NCBI GenBank assembly: GCA_031556475.1
Contig: JAVBSY010000039.1
Location: 1-30,526 of the forward strand
DNA length: 30,526 bases
Source of the DNA: Azoarcus sp031556475
GTDB lineage: Bacteria > Pseudomonadota > Gammaproteobacteria > Burkholderiales > Rhodocyclaceae
Direction: 5' to 3'
In this document: piece by piece, positions 25,404 through 30,526 of the stretch
Position numbering within the stretch: position 1 is the stretch's first letter
Layout of the letters: the number at the start of each line of letters is the position of its first letter
Made by a program: the position numbers and the translations under genes
The notes under the pieces: model-generated
Seen by the model: only the letters and a program-made list of their open reading frames with translations
Told to the model about the DNA's origin: nothing
Databases searched by the model: none

Positions 25404-28400
25404 ATGAGCGAGCGTGAAGGTAAGACAGGCACAGTGCCGGGAAGGCTGCGGGCGCGATTGATTTTGATCGTTGTCGGCATCGTCGGCGTTGTCGTGCTGC
25501 CCTTCGCTTTCATCGCCGCCTCCTACATAGAGCGCCAGACGCGGCAAGAGGCCGAAACCAGGCTCACGTCGGTCGTGCAGATCGTGAACGATCTGGTTGC
25601 GACCCAACTCGATGCGTTCGGACTCACCGTGTCCAGGCTGGCCGACATGGTGGAAATCTATTACGCCAACATCGAGACGGCCGGGCGGCCGCAACATGGC
25701 AACTCGGCCGAACTGGCGGCACTGCAGCGCATGGCGGCGGTTTTCAACGGTATAGAGGGTAACGGCATCGTGGCCGAGGTGATGGTGCGCGAGGGCGATC
25801 ATTTCGCCGTCCTCACGCCACCCTTCAAAAGCGATGTACTCAAGCTGATCGAACCGGGAACGGCGGCGCGGGTCAATCTCGATGCAGGCGTGCGCTGGCA
25901 TGGCTTGACCCGGCTGAACGGTGCGACGCACATCCTGGAATTGATTCCCGCCCGTACCGAAGCGGGGGAACTTGTCGGTGTGCTGCTGGTAGGCGTGAAT
26001 CTGGTGGACGATATGCGCAATCTGCGTGATCGCCTGCGCGCCTTCACGCTCGACGACCGGGGCTATATCTTCGTTCTCGATACCACGCCAGGGCCGGATT
26101 ATGGCCGGTTCATCATTCATCCGAAAATCGAAGGGATTATGTCCCTGGAGACAAATCCGACAGCGGCTCGCGTGTTGCTCGAACACAGCTCCGCCCAAGG
26201 CAGCGTGGTCAGGTATGTTTACCGTGGCGAAGTGGCGGGTGGTGGCAAGCCGCGCAACAGACTTGCCGCCTTGGCGAGTTATCCGGAGTTGGGTTGGCTG
26301 ATCGGCGTCAGCGGCGACGAAGACGTTTTCATGCACGCTTCCGTCGTGCTGCGCCAGGTCGCGGCGGTGGCGCTGGCGGTCATGGCCTTGTTGTTGGTGG
26401 TCGGGCTCAATGTCGCCATTGGCGGCATGGTCATGACACCGATGCTGCGCCGGCAGCGCATGCTGAGCACGCTCAGCAAAGGGAATGAGGCGCTCGCGCA
26501 TTCGACCAGCGAGACGATGCTGGTCGATGATATTTGCCAACTGGTGGTGCACGTGGGTGGCTTGCGTTTTGCCCGCGTCGATCTGGGCGATGGCAGTGGC
26601 CGCTTGTCTCCAGTGGCGCAGGCAGGCAGCGCAATCGATCTGGCGGGCGCAGGGGAGCTATGCGAGCGCGCCATGCGCGAGAATCGCACCGTGCATCTGG
26701 TCGCGGGCGCGAATATGCCTTCGGCGTTGCGGGAAGAGGCCGCGCATGCGGACTGCCGTGCATTGATCGCATTCCCTTTGCGCAGCGGCGGCGAAGCGCT
26801 TGGCGTGTTGACAATCGGTGCCGCGAATCCGGGTGAACTGGACCAGGATGGCGTTGCCTTGTTGACGGAACTGGCCAATGGCGTGAGTTTCGGCTTGGCC
26901 GGGCAGCGCACGGTTCAGGCGCGTCGTGTGGCGGAGGCCGCGCTGCACCTGCGCGAACGGGCGATCGAAGCCTCCAACGACGGCGTCTTGATCCTTGCCG
27001 CTGAAGGCGACCATCATCTCGTGCTCGACGTCAATCCGGCAGCCGAGCGTATTCTCGGCGTGCCCCGCGAGGGTTTGACGGGGGCTGCGTTGCGGTCGCT
27101 CGGCGTATTCGACGAGCAGGCGATCAATGCGTTCAGCGCCGCGTTGCATGCGCGCCGCGAGGCGACCATCGAGCTCGAAGGCCGCCGTCCGGATGGCGTG
27201 CCGTTCTGGGGCGAATACGCCATTGCGCCGGTGATGGACGGGCACTGGGTGGCCGTCATCAAGGATGTGACCGAGCGCATGGTCTATTTGCAGCAACTCG
27301 AGCACCAGGCCCGCTACGATGCGCTGACCGGATTGCCCAACCGCAATCTGCTCGCCGACCGTCTGGCGCAGGCGATTTCCACCGCGCACCGGCGCGCGCG
27401 GGCGGTCGCGGTCGCCTTCATCGATCTCGATCACTTCAAACTGGTGAACGACAACCTTGGCCACGACAGCGGCGATGATCTGCTGCGCATGGTTGCCGAA
27501 CGGATTCGCAGCGTGCTGCGCGAAGGCGATACGGCGGCCCGCCAGGGCGGGGATGAATTCGTCGTGGTGCTGCCCGATCTGGAAGGCGAAAGCGACAGTT
27601 TCGCCATTTTCCAGCGCATACAGCATGCGTTGGCCAATCCGCCGCTACAGATCGAAGGGCAGCCGTTTTTCGTGACCTGCAGTATCGGTGTCAGTCTCTA
27701 TCCGCGCGACGGCAACGATGTCGAAACCCTGCTCAAGCATGCCGATATCGCCATGTACCAGGCGAAGGAAGGCGGACGCAACGCCATCCGTTTCTTCACC
27801 GCCGAAATGAATACGCGCGTGCAGGAACGCCTCATCCTCGAACAGGCCTTGCGCGCGGCCCTGCCCGCTGAGGAACTGGTGGTTTTCTACCAGCCGATCG
27901 TCGATGGCGCCACGGGGAACGTCATCAGCGCGGAAGCCTTGCTGCGCTGGCGCCATCCCGAGCTTGGCCTGGTATCGCCGGCGCGCTTCATCCCGCTCGC
28001 CGAGGAAACCGGCCTGATTGAGCCGATCGGCGAATGGGTGTTGCGCGCCGCTTGCCGGCAAGCGCAGGCGTGGCGGGCTGCAGGGCGTGCGTTGCGGGTA
28101 GGGGTGAACGTGTCCGCGCGCCAGTTCCGTTCCACCAATCTGCCCGCCCTGGTGGCCGATGTATTGGCTGAAACCGGCTTGCCGCCGAATCTGCTCGAAC
28201 TCGAATTGACCGAGAGCATGCTGATGGGCGATCCCGAGCAGGCGGAAGAAATACTGTGGCAGTTGAAGCGGATCGGCGTTGTTCTTGCCCTCGACGACTT
28301 CGGCACAGGGTATTCCAGTTTTTCCTACCTGCACCGTTTCCCTCTCGATACGCTGAAAATAGACCAATCCTTCGTGGCCGGCATCCTTACCGCGGGGTCG

Positions 28401-28589
28401 AACTCCGAATCCATCATCGCCGCCATTATCGCGATGGCGCACAGCCTGCGGCTGGGGGTCATCGCCGAGGGAGTTGAAACACCGGTGCAGAAAGAGCGCC
28501 TGTTCCAACTCAGTTGCGACGAAATGCAAGGCTATCTGTTCGGCAGGCCCGTACCGGTGGAGGATTTCCCGTCCTCCGAGTGCGATTGA
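25404..28589 (+). CDS. Membrane sensor with Cache, GAF, PAS, GGDEF and EAL domains
   Basis: A 1061-residue c-di-GMP signalling protein. TM1 at about 19-42 and TM2 at about 316-340 flank a periplasmic Cache-type sensor of about 270 residues (DDRGYIFVLDT, LGWLIGVSGDEDVF). Then come a GAF domain (about 355-505), a PAS domain (about 515-640, SNDGVLILAAEGDHHLVLDV), a GGDEF domain (about 650-805) and an EAL domain (about 815-1055). Both catalytic halves look complete: GGDEF at 715-719, an RxxD I-site (REGD) five residues before it, EAL at 844-846, LELTESML, DDFGTGYSS from 964 and IAEGVET. It could synthesise or degrade c-di-GMP depending on signal; net direction cannot be read from sequence. GGAG close before ATG 25404 supports this start over GTG 25395. 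A strong terminator follows. Confidence 0.93.
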   Translation: MSEREGKTGTVPGRLRARLILIVVGIVGVVVLPFAFIAASYIERQTRQEAETRLTSVVQIVNDLVATQLDAFGLTVSRLADMVEIYYANIETAGRPQHGNSAELAALQRMAAVFNGIEGNGIVAEVMVREGDHFAVLTPPFKSDVLKLIEPGTAARVNLDAGVRWHGLTRLNGATHILELIPARTEAGELVGVLLVGVNLVDDMRNLRDRLRAFTLDDRGYIFVLDTTPGPDYGRFIIHPKIEGIMSLETNPTAARVLLEHSSAQGSVVRYVYRGEVAGGGKPRNRLAALASYPELGWLIGVSGDEDVFMHASVVLRQVAAVALAVMALLLVVGLNVAIGGMVMTPMLRRQRMLSTLSKGNEALAHSTSETMLVDDICQLVVHVGGLRFARVDLGDGSGRLSPVAQAGSAIDLAGAGELCERAMRENRTVHLVAGANMPSALREEAAHADCRALIAFPLRSGGEALGVLTIGAANPGELDQDGVALLTELANGVSFGLAGQRTVQARRVAEAALHLRERAIEASNDGVLILAAEGDHHLVLDVNPAAERILGVPREGLTGAALRSLGVFDEQAINAFSAALHARREATIELEGRRPDGVPFWGEYAIAPVMDGHWVAVIKDVTERMVYLQQLEHQARYDALTGLPNRNLLADRLAQAISTAHRRARAVAVAFIDLDHFKLVNDNLGHDSGDDLLRMVAERIRSVLREGDTAARQGGDEFVVVLPDLEGESDSFAIFQRIQHALANPPLQIEGQPFFVTCSIGVSLYPRDGNDVETLLKHADIAMYQAKEGGRNAIRFFTAEMNTRVQERLILEQALRAALPAEELVVFYQPIVDGATGNVISAEALLRWRHPELGLVSPARFIPLAEETGLIEPIGEWVLRAACRQAQAWRAAGRALRVGVNVSARQFRSTNLPALVADVLAETGLPPNLLELELTESMLMGDPEQAEEILWQLKRIGVVLALDDFGTGYSSFSYLHRFPLDTLKIDQSFVAGILTAGSNSESIIAAIIAMAHSLRLGVIAEGVETPVQKERLFQLSCDEMQGYLFGRPVPVEDFPSSECD

Positions 28590-28684
28590 AGGGCCGGCGA
28601 ATCCACGGCACTTGAGCCTGAAAAGGGCAAGCGCGGGCGGTTGGGAGTTGGGGTGCCCGTATAAGCAAGCAAGTGCGGAAAAGC

Positions 28685-28713
28685 AAAAAGCGCGACTCGC
28701 ATCGCGCTTTTTT
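28685..28713. terminator. Strong bidirectional intrinsic terminator
   Basis: A perfect 11-bp stem (28685-28695 with 28702-28712) with a 6-base loop has A5 on one side and T6 on the other. It ends the GGDEF-EAL transcript on the plus strand and the 6S RNA transcript on the minus strand. Confidence 0.85.
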
Positions 28714-28721
28714 CACATGGC

Positions 28722-28900
28722 CCCCCGCCTGTGCCGCCTCCGCCGGGCATCCTGAACCTAGGGTTCAGGGAGGTCGCTTTCCTTCCGCATCAGGCTCGCC
28801 CGGCGAGGGGCATGCACACCAGCGGCGTCTCAGGTCCGCAACCAAGTCTCTCGACATTGGTTCAAGGAATCTACGACTTCAGCGAACACGGCAGGGGATT
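28722..28900 (-). ncRNA. ssrS: 6S RNA
   Basis: This RNA binds sigma-70 RNA polymerase and represses transcription in stationary phase. On the minus strand, directly after zapA, the sequence matches the betaproteobacterial 6S pattern. The 5' part CCCTGCCGTGTTCGCT pairs with a 3' GCACAGGCGG arm through a bulged stem. The centre has GATTCCTTGAACC, CTGGTGTGCATGCCCCT, GCCGGGCGAGCC and CCTAGGTTCAGGATGCCCGG. The zapA-ssrS order is conserved in proteobacteria. The ends are estimates to within about 10 bases. Confidence 0.82.
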
Positions 28901-28921
28901 GATCTTTACCCGCCTAGTATT

Positions 28922-29218
28922 TCAGAACAGCTTTTCCTGTTGTTCCAATATGCCAGCCAAGCGTGTGTTCATGAGTCCGATTCTACGCTTCGCGGCGGGC
29001 ATGTCAAACCCATTGCCGCGTTGAAACTGCAGTAATTCATGCGCGATATTCAGCGCCGTCATCACCGCCAGTTTTTCGCCGGAGGCGTGGGTTTTTCCCG
29101 CCAGTTCGGTCAGTTTTTCGTCGAGAAAAGTCACCGCCGAAAGCAGTCCGTCCTTGCTTTCCGGCGAACAGGCAACGCTGTATGCCTTGCCCAATAGCAT
29201 GATGTCGAGGGATTCCAT
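28922..29218 (-). CDS. zapA: Cell division protein ZapA
   Basis: A 98-residue cytoplasmic protein that binds and bundles FtsZ at the division site. The N-terminal globular part has LDIMLLGKAYSVACSPES and LLSAVTFLDEKLTELAG. The C-terminal part is a long helix (AVMTALNIAHELLQFQRG, MNTRLAGILEQQEKLF) for coiled-coil tetramer formation. Size is typical of the family (about 100). It lies 14 bases after the ZapB-like gene and upstream of 6S RNA, in the usual order. Confidence 0.93.
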   Translation of the reverse strand: MESLDIMLLGKAYSVACSPESKDGLLSAVTFLDEKLTELAGKTHASGEKLAVMTALNIAHELLQFQRGNGFDMPAAKRRIGLMNTRLAGILEQQEKLF

Positions 29219-29232
29219 GATTTATCGTGTCT

Positions 29233-29427
29233 TCAGTCCCGCGGTAGCTTGTCGAGCAGGCCCTGGAATGCGTCGGTGGCGGTTTGCACCTTGTCCGACA
29301 AGGCGCGGTTGTCGATTTCCAGTTTGGCCGCACGCGTGCGCAATGCGCGATTATCGGTTCTAAGGGTTTCGCAGAGGGTGGCGAGTTGTTCGATCTGCGC
29401 TTCGAGTCGAGTGAGTTCGGCGTCCAT
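29233..29427 (-). CDS. ZapB-like coiled-coil protein (TIGR02449 type)
   Basis: A 64-residue protein that is almost wholly a coiled coil: heptads run from LTRLEAQIEQLATLCETL through LRTRAAKLEIDNRALSDKV. Proteins of this family precede zapA in many beta- and gammaproteobacteria and are thought to act with ZapA in division; that role is inferred from position. The ATG at 29427 is chosen because the longer frame (to 29463) adds a Pro-rich segment outside the coil. Confidence 0.85.
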   Translation of the reverse strand: MDAELTRLEAQIEQLATLCETLRTDNRALRTRAAKLEIDNRALSDKVQTATDAFQGLLDKLPRD

Positions 29428-29505
29428 GGCGGGGATGGTAGAGGGGGGGCGGGGTACGGTCAATATGATGGGCGAAGGTGCGACAGATGGCGGTATGCCG
29501 CGTGC

Positions 29506-30526
29506 TCAGCGGCGTTTGCTGCCGCCGCCCAGCAGCGAGCCGAGCACGCCGCGCACGATCTGGCGCCCCAGGGTGCTGCCGATGGTGCGCGTGACTGTTT
29601 TCGCCGCAATCTGTACCAGGCCGTCGCGCTGGCCGCCGCGCGGCCCGGTGGTGCCGAACAGGATGTCGCTGATGGCGCTGCTGCCCGATGCGGCGGTATT
29701 CCCGGGCGCGGAAGCGCTTCCCGCCGCGTCCTTTGCGGCCGTGCGCGCCGCGGTACCGGCGCGGAGCATTTCGTAAGCCGATTCGCGGTCGATGGCCTGT
29801 TCGTAATGGCCCTTGAGCACCGAGGCGGCGATGGCCGCCGCCCGCTCCTGCGCCGTCAGCGGCCCCAGGCGCGAGGCCGGGGCGACGATGGAGGCACGCT
29901 CCACCATCTCCGGGCGGCCCTTGTCGTCGAGGAAAGACACCAGTGCCTCGCCCACGCCCAACTCGGTGATGGCAGTGGCGGCGTCGAACGCGGGATTGGC
30001 GCGCATCGTGTCCGCCGCCGTCTTGACCGCCTTCTGGTCGCGCGGCGTAAATGCGCGCAGCGCGTGCTGAACGCGGTTGCCGAGCTGGCCGAGCACGGTT
30101 TCCGGCACGTCGAGCGGGTTTTGCGTAACGAAATAAACGCCGACACCCTTAGAGCGTATCAGCCGCACCACCTGCTCGACCTTCTCCACCAGCGCCTTGG
30201 GCGCATCGGCGAACAGCAGGTGGGCCTCGTCGAAAAAGAACACCAGTTTGGGTTTGTCCACATCGCCCACCTCGGGCAAGTGTTCGAACAATTCGGACAG
30301 CAGCCACAGCAGGAAGGTGGAATAAAGCTTGGGCGACTGGTACAGCTTCTCGGCGGCGAGCACGTTGATCACGCCACGGCCTTCCGCGTCGGTCTGCATC
30401 AGGTCCGCGATATCGAGCATCGGCTCGCCAAAGAATTTGTCGCCGCCCTGTTCTTCCAGCACCAGCAGGTTGCGCTGGATGGCGCCGATGGAAGCGGTGG
30501 AAACGTTGCCGTAATCGGTGGTAAAG
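29506..30526 (-). CDS. DUF853/YjgR (HerA-like) ATPase, C-terminal part
   Basis: The 3' part of a gene that begins beyond the window; the frame is open to the last base. The visible residues have NVSTASIGAIQRNLLVLEEQ, FFGEPMLDIADLM, the Walker B/DEAH-type LVFFFDEAHLLF, VRLIRSKGVGVYFVTQNP and LGNRVQHALRAFTPRDQKAV. These identify the HerA-like helicase family YjgR (DUF853). The Walker A part is outside the window. After a Gly/Ala/Ser-rich linker it ends in a basic, Gly-rich tail (GSLLGGGSKRR), as in YjgR. Its cellular role is unknown. Confidence 0.92.
   Translation of the reverse strand, partial: FTTDYGNVSTASIGAIQRNLLVLEEQGGDKFFGEPMLDIADLMQTDAEGRGVINVLAAEKLYQSPKLYSTFLLWLLSELFEHLPEVGDVDKPKLVFFFDEAHLLFADAPKALVEKVEQVVRLIRSKGVGVYFVTQNPLDVPETVLGQLGNRVQHALRAFTPRDQKAVKTAADTMRANPAFDAATAITELGVGEALVSFLDDKGRPEMVERASIVAPASRLGPLTAQERAAAIAASVLKGHYEQAIDRESAYEMLRAGTAARTAAKDAAGSASAPGNTAASGSSAISDILFGTTGPRGGQRDGLVQIAAKTVTRTIGSTLGRQIVRGVLGSLLGGGSKRR

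Overview
The window looks like a chromosomal segment of a high-GC betaproteobacterium, most likely Rhodocyclales (a Zoogloea/Thauera/Azoarcus-type organism). This rests on the protein families present: a PEP-CTERM exosortase substrate, zapA followed by 6S RNA, a long-form TrpS, a di-haem c4-like cytochrome, FNR-type boxes and a Sec-type RHS protein. No database search was run, so the assignment is by recognition only.

Layout. 1-2478 is the 3' two thirds of metH, ending at a strong hairpin. 2746-7236 is all minus strand: a PEP-CTERM secreted protein with a convincing sigma-54 promoter, an M48 membrane metallopeptidase, a NamZ/DUF1343-type protein and a small DOMON-like protein. 7521-13598 is an RHS polymorphic-toxin locus: a full-length RHS protein with a Sec signal peptide and its own C-terminal tail, a small candidate immunity gene, a displaced second RHS tip (about 400 bp of core repeated in phase, with a different tail) and a second candidate immunity gene. 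13607-14359 is mobile-element debris: an IS3-type end, a REP-like palindrome, a decayed REP-associated transposase and a 24-bp inverted repeat. 14442-15641 encodes an unrecognised exported protein. The stretch from about 12000 to 15900 is visibly more AT-rich than the rest and reads as an accessory island.

From 16039 the housekeeping backbone resumes: a radical SAM protein, a yfiR-yfiN-yfiB cyclic-di-GMP operon (minus strand), trpS, a PAT-like N-acetyltransferase, a PACE-family efflux protein overlapping murB, a di-haem cytochrome c behind an FNR-like box, a small exported protein, and a Cache-GAF-PAS-GGDEF-EAL protein. The last block (minus strand) is a DUF853/YjgR ATPase (cut by the window end), a ZapB-like coiled coil, zapA and 6S RNA. 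A shared terminator lies between the 6S RNA and the GGDEF-EAL gene.

Themes: two separate c-di-GMP systems (a periplasmically gated diguanylate cyclase and a dual-domain sensor) sit in a genome that also makes PEP-CTERM proteins, a combination consistent with floc or biofilm life. The most interesting part is the RHS locus. Its two core copies are colinear without indels over about 400 bp, so one homologous exchange would replace tail and immunity 1 by tail and immunity 2 in frame.
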